This document shows positions 1 to 7,350 of a DNA stretch of 13,620 nucleotides, piece by piece (position 1 is the first letter of the stretch; every line of letters starts with the position of its first letter). Both the position numbers and the translations under genes were made by a program. The notes under the pieces were generated by a model that was not told the DNA's origin, did no database searches, and was given only the letters and a program-made list of their open reading frames with translations. Source of the DNA: an uncultured Acidimicrobiaceae bacterium (GTDB lineage Bacteria; Actinomycetota; Acidimicrobiia; Acidimicrobiales; Ilumatobacteraceae); the NCBI GenBank assembly GCA_903919215.1, contig CAIXHI010000503.1:1-13620 (forward strand), in the 5' to 3' direction.

Positions 1-912
1 GCCGGGATGACCATGTCGGAGGCCACCATCGAAGCGTTGTCGGCCACGGCCGCGCAAGTGCGTGACGCCTTCTCCGCGAATGGCATCGACCTGAGCAACG
101 ACGAACTGTGGGCCCATCTTGGTGCCACTGTGATGATCGGCCGCAACGACATCCGCACCGAGGTCTTCGGCCTGGACGACGCGGACCGAGTGCTCGGCTT
201 TGCCCACACCCGCGGACTCGGGCGCCTGTCGCTGTGGTCGATCAACCGTGACGCGCCGTGCGGCCCGGACATCGATGCCGGCGTCGCGCAGAACGGGTGC
301 AGCGGTGTCGAGCAGACCGTCGGCGCCTTCACCAACTTGTTCGTCGCGGACATCGCGACCGCCCAGGCGGAGGGATCCGCCGGTTCGACACTCCCCGACA
401 CCGTTGGGCAGGCGTCCTCGCGTACGAAACTCGTACCAGACGACCCGGCCACCGCTCCGTACCCGATCTGGAACCCGAGCACGGGCTACAGCGGCAGCGC
501 GAAGATCGTCTGGCACGGCAACGTGTACCAAGCGGCGTGGTGGAGTCAGGGCCAGCCGCCCGACGCACCGAAGGTGAACCCATGGGATACGCCATGGTCG
601 CTCGTCGGTCCGGTGCTACCCACCGACACACCTCCGACGACGACCACCATCCCGTTCGGCGTGTACCCCGAGTGGGTGGTCACCACCCCATACCAGGCCG
701 GTTCTCGCGTGCTGCACCACGGTGCCGCCTACGAAGCCAAGTGGTACGTCATTGGGCAAGAACCGGGAGCGACGGCCGGTAACCCGTGGGATACCACCTG
801 GAGCGCGGTCACGCCCGGCGCCGCCGACCTGGCCCACGCCACCAACAACAGCTCGACCAACAACAGCTCGACCACTACCACCACCACGACCGCACAAGGA
901 CTCTCGTCATGA
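1..912 (+). CDS. GH18 chitinase-like protein with two chitin-binding (CBM5/12-type) domains, 5' partial
   Basis: The reading frame is open to the window edge and shows no signal peptide, so the gene most likely starts upstream; the ATG at 7 is taken as internal. Numbering from that ATG, residues 1-85 resemble the end of a GH18 catalytic barrel, with an ELWAHLGATVMIG stretch, an EVFGLDDA stretch and a final strand ending LSLWSINRD. The catalytic DxxDxDxE motif would lie upstream, so activity cannot be judged here. Two aromatic-rich modules follow at about 150-203 and 219-273. Both have the pattern YPxW...Y..G..V...G..Y.A.W...G..P...NPWDT.W, typical of CBM5/12 chitin-binding domains, joined by a Pro/Thr linker. 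The protein ends in an Asn/Ser/Thr-rich tail. It is probably a secreted hydrolase of chitin or a related beta-1,4-GlcNAc polymer. The stop overlaps the next start (ATGA), implying translational coupling to the glycosyltransferase. The CBM assignment is firmer than the GH18 assignment. Confidence 0.78.
   Translation, partial: AGMTMSEATIEALSATAAQVRDAFSANGIDLSNDELWAHLGATVMIGRNDIRTEVFGLDDADRVLGFAHTRGLGRLSLWSINRDAPCGPDIDAGVAQNGCSGVEQTVGAFTNLFVADIATAQAEGSAGSTLPDTVGQASSRTKLVPDDPATAPYPIWNPSTGYSGSAKIVWHGNVYQAAWWSQGQPPDAPKVNPWDTPWSLVGPVLPTDTPPTTTTIPFGVYPEWVVTTPYQAGSRVLHHGAAYEAKWYVIGQEPGATAGNPWDTTWSAVTPGAADLAHATNNSSTNNSSTTTTTTTAQGLSS
841..870 (+). repeat. 15-nt tandem repeat coding TNNSS in the chitinase tail
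   Basis: The unit ACCAACAACAGCTCG occurs twice, exactly and in tandem (841-855 and 856-870), coding TNNSS-TNNSS. A run of Thr codons follows to about 890. It forms a low-complexity Asn/Ser/Thr tail after the second chitin-binding domain and is a site where slippage could change tail length. Confidence 0.85.
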
Positions 913-3116
913 GCACCGCCTTCGCCACCACCCGCCGCCGCCGACAGTGGGGCGGCGACGTCCGCGCCGAAGCCCTGCCCACCGCACCACCGAAGGCCAG
1001 CCAACGTTCGATGGGCGCCAACCGCGGTGCCATTTGGGTCACGTCGTTGGCCTGGCTCGCGTACACCCTACGAACGTTGAAGATCGAACTGCTCGATCGA
1101 CCGCCGACCTGGTCGACGGTGCTCCCGATGGTGGTGTACCTCGTGATCGTGGCCGCCCTCTCCACTTCGGCGCTCGCCTATCTGATCGCCCGTCAGGGCT
1201 TCCTGTACCGCAGCAGCCAGCACACACGAACGACCCGAGTCGATCTCGACGCCCACTTCGCCGACGGGTCGCCGTCGCTCACCGTGCTGGTGCCGTCGTA
1301 CCGCGAGGACACCCGCGTCATCCGCCAGACACTGTTGTCGGCGGCACTCCAGGAGTACGACGACATGTCGATCGTGCTCTTGGTCGACGACCCGGCGAAC
1401 CCCACCACCGAGGACGACCGCGTCCTGCTCGACGGAGCACTCTCCCTTCCATGGGAACTGAACCGACTGCTCGCGGGTCCTGCGGCGGCAGCCCGGAACC
1501 TGCTGGCGGCGTTCGACAACAACACTCGCGGCCGCTGGACGGCGAACAACGACGAACTGACCGACCTGGCCACGGCCTACAGCGAGGCCGCTGACTCACT
1601 CGATGACATCGCCGCCACTGTCGTCCGGGTCGACCACACCGACGACTTCCTCGCCGATCAGGTCGTCGGCCGACTCGCCGACGAGTTCCGCAACGTGGCG
1701 GCAGCGATCGACGTTGCTGCCGAGCAGGGCGTCGAGTTCACCGTCGAGCGTGCCCGGCAACTGCACCTGCGTCTCGTGCGCGTCTTCACCGCCAGGGTGT
1801 CCGCGTTCCAGCGCAAGCGGTTCGCGTCGCTGTCCCACGAACCGAACAAAGCGATGAACCTCAACAGCTACCTGTCGCTGATGGGTGGCGAATACACGAT
1901 CTCCAACCGCGCTGGGCTCACCAACCTCGTCCCGGTCACCAGCGGTCCAAAGGCCGACCTCGTCGTGCCGCGGACCGATTATGTGCTGACCCTCGACGCC
2001 GACAGCGTGTTGCTGCCCGAGTACTGCCTGCGCCTCGTGCACATCATGGAGCAGCCGGAGAACGAGCGCATGGCCGTGACCCAGACGCCGTACAGCGCGT
2101 TCCCTGGAGCACCCACCCGCCTCGAGCGCTTGGCCGGCGCAACCACCGACCTGCAGCACCGCGTGCACCAAGGCCTCACCCACTACGGGGCGACCTACTG
2201 GGTCGGCGCCAACGCCATCCTGCGGCGTACAGCGCTCGACGACATCGCCACCACGGAGATCGAGCACGGCATACCTGTCGTGCGCTACATCCACGACCGC
2301 ACCGTCATCGAGGACACCGAGTCGAGTATCGATCTCGGCAGCCACGGTTGGACCCTGTTCAACTATGGCGAGCGGCTCAGCTACAGCGCCACTCCGCCCG
2401 ACTTCGGTTCCCTCGCGATCCAACGCCAGCGGTGGGCCGACGGAGGCCTGATCATCCTGCCGAAGCTCGTCAACCAGTGGCGTTCCCGCAAGGGTTCGGC
2501 GTCGCCGATGACCTTCACCGAGTACTTTCTGCGGCTGACGTACCTGAGCTCGATCGCGTGGAGCAGCATCTGCCTGGTACTGGTGCTCGTGTTCCCCTTC
2601 TCAGAGACGCTGCTCAGTCCGCTCGTAGTCCTCTGCGCCGCACCGTACTTCCTGGCCCAGGCCGACGATCTACACGACTGCGGCTATCACCGCCGCGACG
2701 TCGCGCGTATCTACGGCTTCAACATGGTGCTGCTGGCCATCAACCTTGCTGGCACGTTGAGGTCGATAGGCCAGGCGATCACCGGTAGCAAGATCGCCTT
2801 CGCGCGCACACCCAAGCAGCAGAGCCGTACACGTACCCGTGCCCCATTCATCGCCCTCCCCCTGGCGCTCATCGGGTTCTCTGTGTACACCGTGAACAAG
2901 GACCTCAACGCCCATCGTTGGTGGCATGCAGCATTCGCGTCGCTGAACGCTTCCACCACGTTGTGGGCCGTCGTGTCGCTGATCGGCGTGTTCGCGGCCC
3001 TTGGCGACCTAGTGACGGGCGCCGTTCGCTTCGTGTACCGCGATGCGGCGCCGCATGCGGCCCCCCGGCCGGTCGCCGTCGACTGGGCCGTCGTGCTGGA
3101 TCGAGGAACCGCATGA
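909..3116 (+). CDS. Membrane family-2 glycosyltransferase (cellulose/chitin synthase-like)
   Basis: This 735-residue processive-type GT2 enzyme probably polymerises or transfers a nucleotide-sugar-derived residue at the cytoplasmic membrane. The start at 909 is chosen because AAGGA lies 8 nt upstream and the ATGA overlaps the preceding stop; an in-frame ATG at 786 would run deep into the chitinase gene. Two N-terminal hydrophobic segments (about 40-55 and 75-94) precede the GT-A domain, which begins with LTVLVPSYRED at about 124. Visible motifs are DD at 160-161, the metal-binding DAD at 363-365, a VGANAILRR stretch, the catalytic-base candidate ED at 468-469, and QRQRW at 505-509, the Q(Q/R)xRW signature of processive synthases. 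C-terminal membrane segments lie at about 545-590, 604-622, 646-662 and 677-708. The spacing between DD and DAD (about 200 residues) is much larger than in BcsA-type synthases and includes a helical insertion. The product is unknown; the chitinase partner suggests a beta-linked GlcNAc or similar polymer, which is inference. Confidence 0.85.
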   Translation: MSTAFATTRRRRQWGGDVRAEALPTAPPKASQRSMGANRGAIWVTSLAWLAYTLRTLKIELLDRPPTWSTVLPMVVYLVIVAALSTSALAYLIARQGFLYRSSQHTRTTRVDLDAHFADGSPSLTVLVPSYREDTRVIRQTLLSAALQEYDDMSIVLLVDDPANPTTEDDRVLLDGALSLPWELNRLLAGPAAAARNLLAAFDNNTRGRWTANNDELTDLATAYSEAADSLDDIAATVVRVDHTDDFLADQVVGRLADEFRNVAAAIDVAAEQGVEFTVERARQLHLRLVRVFTARVSAFQRKRFASLSHEPNKAMNLNSYLSLMGGEYTISNRAGLTNLVPVTSGPKADLVVPRTDYVLTLDADSVLLPEYCLRLVHIMEQPENERMAVTQTPYSAFPGAPTRLERLAGATTDLQHRVHQGLTHYGATYWVGANAILRRTALDDIATTEIEHGIPVVRYIHDRTVIEDTESSIDLGSHGWTLFNYGERLSYSATPPDFGSLAIQRQRWADGGLIILPKLVNQWRSRKGSASPMTFTEYFLRLTYLSSIAWSSICLVLVLVFPFSETLLSPLVVLCAAPYFLAQADDLHDCGYHRRDVARIYGFNMVLLAINLAGTLRSIGQAITGSKIAFARTPKQQSRTRTRAPFIALPLALIGFSVYTVNKDLNAHRWWHAAFASLNASTTLWAVVSLIGVFAALGDLVTGAVRFVYRDAAPHAAPRPVAVDWAVVLDRGTA

Positions 3117-3706
3117 CGCTCACCGCACCAGCGCCGTTCGTCGAGCGCCGCACCCGCCTACGATTGGCGCAGCCGGAGACCAAGCAGCTGATCATCCGCA
3201 CGGCGATCCAAATGATGCATGATCTGCCGGTGAACGCAGTGACCTACCGCGAGATCGCCGCCCGCGCTGGCGTCAACCAGAGCTACGTCGCCCGTTACTT
3301 CGGCAGCCAGCAGGAGATGCTGATCGCCGTCACCGAGGAGTTGTCCCAACGAGCCAAGCGGCACTGGGCGAACCCCGACCCGCGAGCGATCATCAACGAT
3401 CCCGAGATCCGCATTCGGCTGACGGTGGTGCAGTACTTGCTGGCGCTGGGCGTACCTGCCGAGCGATTCGCCGACCAGGTGAATGAGCAGATGGACGCAC
3501 TCAGCGAACACTTCGTCCAGCGTCTCGGCTATAACGAGCGCGCCGTTCGCGCCTTCCGCGCCAAGATGGGCATGCTGCTGATGTTGACCCATGGCGGGAT
3601 GGCCCGCGCCAATGGCGTCGACGATGCGACGGTGAACGACGTTGTCGCCCTGTTCGTCGACGAGCTCGAGCACGGCACTGCGTCCATCGAACGCCTGGGT
3701 TGGTAG
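3113..3706 (+). CDS. TetR-family transcriptional regulator
   Basis: This 197-residue protein has the usual TetR size. The start at 3113 overlaps the glycosyltransferase stop as ATGA and has GAGGA 5 nt upstream. The N-terminal DNA-binding domain (about 22-68) ends in a clear helix-turn-helix, VTYREIAARAGVNQSYVARYF, at about 43-63, the canonical TetR pattern of a recognition helix followed by Y-x-x-F/Y-F. The C-terminal part is helical and presumably binds a ligand and dimerises; the ligand is unknown. As the last gene of a run coupled to the chitinase and glycosyltransferase, it is a good candidate to repress that operon, whose promoter lies upstream of the window. The convergent SDR gene could be a second target, but nothing in the sequence shows this. 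Confidence 0.9.
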   Translation: MTLTAPAPFVERRTRLRLAQPETKQLIIRTAIQMMHDLPVNAVTYREIAARAGVNQSYVARYFGSQQEMLIAVTEELSQRAKRHWANPDPRAIINDPEIRIRLTVVQYLLALGVPAERFADQVNEQMDALSEHFVQRLGYNERAVRAFRAKMGMLLMLTHGGMARANGVDDATVNDVVALFVDELEHGTASIERLGW

Positions 3707-3717
3707 CCCGCAGGCGT
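3691..3717. terminator. Candidate bidirectional terminator hairpin between convergent genes
   Basis: ACGCCTG at 3691-3697 and CAGGCGT at 3711-3717 form a perfect 7-bp inverted repeat, which can be extended by two G-C pairs with one bulged base. It covers the last codons of the TetR gene and touches the SDR stop codon. No T-run follows on either strand, so it is at best a non-canonical (U-less) terminator. Confidence 0.4.
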
Positions 3718-4523
3718 CAGTAGATGTTGGCGGTGCCGCCACCGTCGAGATGCATGTTGACACCATTGACGAAGTCGGCCCGCGGGCTGCTGAGGTAGGT
3801 GACGGCGAAGGCAATGTCCTCCGGCTGGCCGATGCGCAGCACGGTCTGGCCGGTGCCCTTCAGCACGTACTCGGCCGCCTGATCGATCCCTTCCCAGCCG
3901 CGCTTGGCAGCGAAGTTGGTGAGGAACTCCACCAGCCCCTCGGTCATGATCATCCCCGGCGTCACCATGTTGACGGTGACGCCACTGCCCTTCAGGTTCT
4001 TCGACAGGCTCATCGTCATGTTCAGCATCGCTGCCTTGGCCGTGCCGTAGTCGGGCTGCGCCGAAGTGGGAATCGTGCCCGCCATGCTGCCGATCTGGAT
4101 GATGCGGCCCCACTGCTGCTCCTTCATCGTCGGCGCGAACCGGTGGATCAGTCGGGCGGCGGCCAGCACGTTCTTCTCGTACGTCGCGAGCCACTCAGTG
4201 AGCGCGACGTCGAACCAGTTGACCGCCTTCTCCTCGGAGCCGCCGCCAGCGTTGTTGACCAAGATGTCGATGCCGCCGAACGCGGCGAGCGCGGCGTCGG
4301 CCACCTTCGCTGCGCCCTCATCGGTGGAGAGGTCGCCCTGCGCTGCGGCGACCGTGCGGCCCGCTGCGGCAAACTCGGCGCGCACCGCTTCGAGGCGCTC
4401 GGCGTTGCGGCCGTGCAGCACCACCGACACCCCCTCGTCGGCGAGCATCTTGGCGATGCCCTTGCCGATACCCGAGTTGCTGCCGGTCACCAGCGCGCGC
4501 TTGCCCTTGAGCTGCAGATCCAT
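3717..4523 (-). CDS. SDR-family NAD(P)-dependent oxidoreductase (FabG-like)
   Basis: This classical short-chain dehydrogenase/reductase of 268 residues oxidises or reduces an alcohol/carbonyl substrate with NAD(P)(H). All hallmarks are visible: the nucleotide-binding TGSNSGIG at 13-20, NNAG at 90-93, and the catalytic tetrad N118, S146, Y159 and K163. The C-terminal end (FVNGVNMHLDGGG) is typical of FabG-like SDRs. Arg39 at the end of the second strand (LHGRNAERL) favours NADPH, which is inference. The substrate cannot be read from the sequence. The gene is convergent with the TetR gene (10-nt gap) and divergent from the GT39-like gene (98-nt gap), so it is probably transcribed alone. Confidence 0.93.
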   Translation of the reverse strand: MDLQLKGKRALVTGSNSGIGKGIAKMLADEGVSVVLHGRNAERLEAVRAEFAAAGRTVAAAQGDLSTDEGAAKVADAALAAFGGIDILVNNAGGGSEEKAVNWFDVALTEWLATYEKNVLAAARLIHRFAPTMKEQQWGRIIQIGSMAGTIPTSAQPDYGTAKAAMLNMTMSLSKNLKGSGVTVNMVTPGMIMTEGLVEFLTNFAAKRGWEGIDQAAEYVLKGTGQTVLRIGQPEDIAFAVTYLSSPRADFVNGVNMHLDGGGTANIY

Positions 4524-4571
4524 GTCCCCAGTGTCCCTTCCCCAGTCGGCCTACCCGACGCCACTGCGATT

Positions 4572-4601
4572 CTGACAGCTTCGTCAACTGGAGTCGAATA
4601 T
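4572..4601 (+). promoter_or_regulatory. Candidate promoter for the GT39-like gene
   Basis: CTGACA at 4572-4577 (-35-like) is followed after 18 nt by GAATAT at 4596-4601 (-10-like). Transcription would start near 4608, leaving a leader of about 14 nt before the ATG at 4622. No Shine-Dalgarno sequence is visible there, consistent with near-leaderless initiation. The prediction rests on consensus similarity only. Confidence 0.35.
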
Positions 4602-4621
4602 GCCTGGGGTACCATGCCCGA

Positions 4622-6007
4622 ATGGTCGAGCGACGTGTCGGCGATCGCACCGTCGCCACCGCGCTGGCCGTGCTCACGATCGCCCTCGGTGCCACCCGCG
4701 CCGGCGACACTGCGTTCTGGCTCGATGAGGCCTACACCGCTGCCGTGGTTCGTCAGTCCTTCGGCGGACTCGTGCGCCTCCTCGGTCACGAGGCCGGAAT
4801 GGGGCCGTACTACCTCGCGTTGTGGGCGTGGGAACGACTCGGTGAATCCGAGTGGTGGTTGCGCATGCTGTCGGTCACCGGCGGCGCGCTGACGCTGGCC
4901 GCGTTGTACCTGCTGGCCGCGAGGTTCATCGATCGACGGGTCGCCGCAGTGGCATGCGTCGCGGTGCTGTGCAACCCGATCTTCCTCTACGACCTCACCG
5001 AACTGCGGGCCTATTCGTGGGCGATGTGTTCCGTGGTGGTCAGCACCACGTTGTTCCTGCAACTGCGAACAGAACCCACCCGCCGCCGAGCGGTGATGTA
5101 CGGGGCAAGCGCGGGCGCTGCGCTGGCACTCGTGGTGTTCTCCGCCGGTGCGGTGCTGGCACAGTTGTCGTTCGCCGGACCGCTCGTCACTGAACGTGCG
5201 CGACGTCGGCACTTGCTCATCGCCGGTGCTGTCGCGGCGGTCCTGCTCGGTCCATTCGTTCCCGCATTGCTCACCAGCCGACAGATCGACTGGATCCCAC
5301 ACACCACGATGCATCGGCTGAACATGCAGTCAGCGGTCGCGTGCGGCGGATCGAACTGGCGAGCGTGCTGCGTGATCGGTCTCGTCGTTCTTGCCGTCAC
5401 GCTCGTTCGCCGACGGCGGAGCGGCAACCCCGATATCGCCCTCGAAGTCGTCCTGGCCAGCGTGGTGGCAGCCGTCGGCGTGCTGCTCGGCGTGTCGCTC
5501 CTGAAGCCAGTGTTCGTAGCGCGCTATCTCGCTGGTGTGTTCCCACTCGCTGCCCTGGGCGCCACCGCGGGGTACGTGCGCGCGGGTGATGCGTTGCTCA
5601 CCCGGGTGCGCACCGGGCACGATCTGCGGGTCGCCGTGCCGTGGATGCTGGGAGCGCTCAGCCTGGCCGGGATGCGCGGCCCGTTGTTCACCGACAGCGA
5701 GCGGCCCGAAGACCTACGAGCTCCCGGGCAGTTCCTCACCAAGTTCGTACACGCCGATCAGGCCGTGGTGTTCGACACGGCGCAACAGGCAACAGCGTTC
5801 AGCTATTACTGGAGAGCACCTCCGGGCGTCATCATCGCTGAACACGCGGCCGCGACAGACTTACCGTGTCACGTCTGGTGGGTCGCCCGCGGCCACGCCG
5901 ACGCGCTCCATCCAGTGATCAGTGCTGCTCCGGCGAACGCCACCGTGGCCATCTACGACTTCGTCGGCTACACCATCGGCGACATCGACGCCTGCACCGT
6001 CCGCTGA
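4622..6007 (+). CDS. GT-C / GT39-like polyprenyl-phosphate-sugar glycosyltransferase, integral membrane
   Basis: This 461-residue polytopic membrane protein resembles the PMT/ArnT-like GT-C enzymes, which move a sugar from a polyprenyl-phosphate donor to an acceptor on the outer face of the membrane. After a first membrane segment (about 11-27), FWLDEAYTA at 32-40 gives the acidic DE pair (D35, E36) of the first extracytoplasmic loop, where GT-C catalytic residues lie. ELRAYSWAM at 127-135 matches the E-x-R-x-Y feature of the family, and RYLAGVFP at 301-308 matches the late conserved R-Y-x-x-x-x-x-P helix. About nine or ten hydrophobic segments are visible up to residue 350, followed by a soluble domain of about 110 residues with paired cysteines (C416, C458). 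Sugar and acceptor are unknown. It is divergent from the SDR gene and tail-to-tail with the GNAT-like gene (16-nt gap). Confidence 0.75.
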   Translation: MVERRVGDRTVATALAVLTIALGATRAGDTAFWLDEAYTAAVVRQSFGGLVRLLGHEAGMGPYYLALWAWERLGESEWWLRMLSVTGGALTLAALYLLAARFIDRRVAAVACVAVLCNPIFLYDLTELRAYSWAMCSVVVSTTLFLQLRTEPTRRRAVMYGASAGAALALVVFSAGAVLAQLSFAGPLVTERARRRHLLIAGAVAAVLLGPFVPALLTSRQIDWIPHTTMHRLNMQSAVACGGSNWRACCVIGLVVLAVTLVRRRRSGNPDIALEVVLASVVAAVGVLLGVSLLKPVFVARYLAGVFPLAALGATAGYVRAGDALLTRVRTGHDLRVAVPWMLGALSLAGMRGPLFTDSERPEDLRAPGQFLTKFVHADQAVVFDTAQQATAFSYYWRAPPGVIIAEHAAATDLPCHVWWVARGHADALHPVISAAPANATVAIYDFVGYTIGDIDACTVR

Positions 6008-6023
6008 CGCGCCACCCCTCAGC

Positions 6024-6698
6024 TCATGGCGCGAGCTCACCGGTCATCGGGTCGTAGATGACCGCCTGCTCGGAACGAGAGGCAACCCGACTGGGGAGTC
6101 GAACGATCGCGTCGACGATCTGCTCGGCGGCTTCGGTACGTAGCCCGCCGACGTGCATGAACCCGGGCCATCCCTGGTGACGATGAAACCCAGCTGCTGT
6201 GTACACGAGTTTGCGGGCGATATTGCGGCGGCGATGCTCGGGCGCAACATAGATCTGTTCGATGAACGCGTCCTCAGTCCGCCATTTCACCGCTCCCACC
6301 TGCTGCTCGCTTGCCACTGGCATCGTGAAGAAGGCGGAGTTGCTGATGACGGTGCCGTCGGCCAGGTCCGCCGTGTCGAAGGCAACCAGCGTTCGACAGT
6401 GCGCTCCCTTCTCCACGCTGGGCACATCGACGAACCACAGGTCGGGAGCGCCCGACACGGCCCAACTACTGACGATCACCTGCGATCGGCGCTGGTCGTC
6501 GAGGTCGGCGCGACACGCGACGCGCTGATCGGGACGCGCACTGATACTCGCGTCTGGTCCCACGACCGCGCCATCAGGAAACTGATCACCGAGGTGCAGG
6601 CTGACCTGCCACCGCCCGCCGGACAGCGACGAGGTGCGCAGCGCCCACTCGCCGGCGAACGTCGGCCGTGCGGCACCTGGCGAGGGAGTCGTCGTCAC
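6024..6698 (-). CDS. GNAT-like N-acetyltransferase domain protein
   Basis: This 224-residue protein uses a GTG start that overlaps the upstream gene's stop (GTGA), so it is probably translationally coupled to the exported protein before it. Residues 1-95 match nothing I recognise. Residues about 133-180 look like the GNAT core: QVGAVKWRTEDAFIEQIYVAP forms consecutive strands and HRRRNIARKLVYTAA fits the helix after the acetyl-CoA loop. The usual loop pattern Q/R-x-x-G-x-G/A is degenerate here (RRRNIA at 156-161), so acetyl-CoA binding is uncertain. There is no signal peptide, so it is cytoplasmic. The substrate is unknown. The family call is moderate; a diverged or non-catalytic GNAT fold is possible. 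Confidence 0.6.
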   Translation of the reverse strand: MTTTPSPGAARPTFAGEWALRTSSLSGGRWQVSLHLGDQFPDGAVVGPDASISARPDQRVACRADLDDQRRSQVIVSSWAVSGAPDLWFVDVPSVEKGAHCRTLVAFDTADLADGTVISNSAFFTMPVASEQQVGAVKWRTEDAFIEQIYVAPEHRRRNIARKLVYTAAGFHRHQGWPGFMHVGGLRTEAAEQIVDAIVRLPSRVASRSEQAVIYDPMTGELAP

Positions 6699-7231
6699 CT
6701 CGAGCGGAACAGCGCGGAGATCTTGGTGGCTCCAGGGGCCTCAGTCGTGATTGAGTAGCAGCGCTTCCCCTTCGGCAGCGAGAACTCCGCGCTGAAGCGC
6801 CGCTGGCTCTCCCTGAAATCGATGCTCTCGAGCGCAGGGAGCGACGGATTCAGCACCACGCTCGGATCCTCGCACGCGACCTCGCGGACGGTAGTGGTGA
6901 CCAGCGAGGACTCGGACTCCACACAGTTGTCATCCAGGTTGATGAGCCGGAAGTCGAGCTCCACCTCGCGATGATTCACCTTGTTGAACGCACCGTTGCC
7001 GGTCTCAACGTCGCCGAGGTAACCAACCAGGGACCGCGCCGGAATCTTCACTCCACCCAGGTTGGGGGCACACACGCCGAGCTTGGTCGACTCCTCGACG
7101 TGATCGGAGTGTCCTGCCTCATCCTGCGTCGGCTGATCGGCGTGCGCCACCGTCGCCATCGCCACCGGAGCGAAGGCCGCTGCGGCCGACACCATCACAC
7201 CGAAGGGGCTGAGTAGGTTTCCACGTTGCAT
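6695..7231 (-). CDS. Hypothetical exported protein with four cysteines
   Basis: This 178-residue protein belongs to no family I recognise. Its N-terminus is a clear Sec signal peptide: MQRGN, a hydrophobic stretch at about 6-28, and AHA at 29-31 with predicted cleavage before D32. The mature part (about 147 residues) has exactly four cysteines (C54, C103, C120, C158), consistent with two disulfide bonds outside the membrane. It is rich in short beta-type stretches and has no transmembrane helix or sorting signal, so it is likely secreted or loosely wall-associated. It is the first gene of a two-gene unit with the GNAT-like gene (GTGA overlap). No convincing promoter was found in the 119 bp upstream. 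Confidence 0.7.
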   Translation of the reverse strand: MQRGNLLSPFGVMVSAAAAFAPVAMATVAHADQPTQDEAGHSDHVEESTKLGVCAPNLGGVKIPARSLVGYLGDVETGNGAFNKVNHREVELDFRLINLDDNCVESESSLVTTTVREVACEDPSVVLNPSLPALESIDFRESQRRFSAEFSLPKGKRCYSITTEAPGATKISALFRSR

Positions 7232-7350
7232 CGTTCGAAGCTATCCCGAGTTCCGGCGTTCTCGCCGTTCATCGTCAGCGCACCGGCTGGCGTGCACCCG
7301 GTTGAGGGCACAAGTCCCCTGAACATCGGTGGACGACGAGAGGAATGTAG

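Noticed and set aside
786..908. Upstream in-frame start (ATG 786) for the glycosyltransferase
   Set aside because: It would overlap the chitinase gene by over 120 bp; the extra residues are a His/Gln/Arg-rich frame shadow, and ATG 909 has a Shine-Dalgarno site and ATGA coupling.
1596..2423. Long minus-strand open frame opposite the glycosyltransferase
   Set aside because: Typical GC-rich antisense shadow of a gene with clear motifs; no family features or ribosome site.
2918..3112. Upstream in-frame start for the TetR gene
   Set aside because: The extension is an Arg/Gly-rich shadow of the glycosyltransferase C-terminus; ATG 3113 has GAGGA upstream and gives a normal TetR length.
3642..4892. 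Long plus-strand open frame opposite the SDR gene
   Set aside because: It is antisense to an SDR with every catalytic residue in place and runs into the GT39-like gene; composition is His/Arg-rich shadow.
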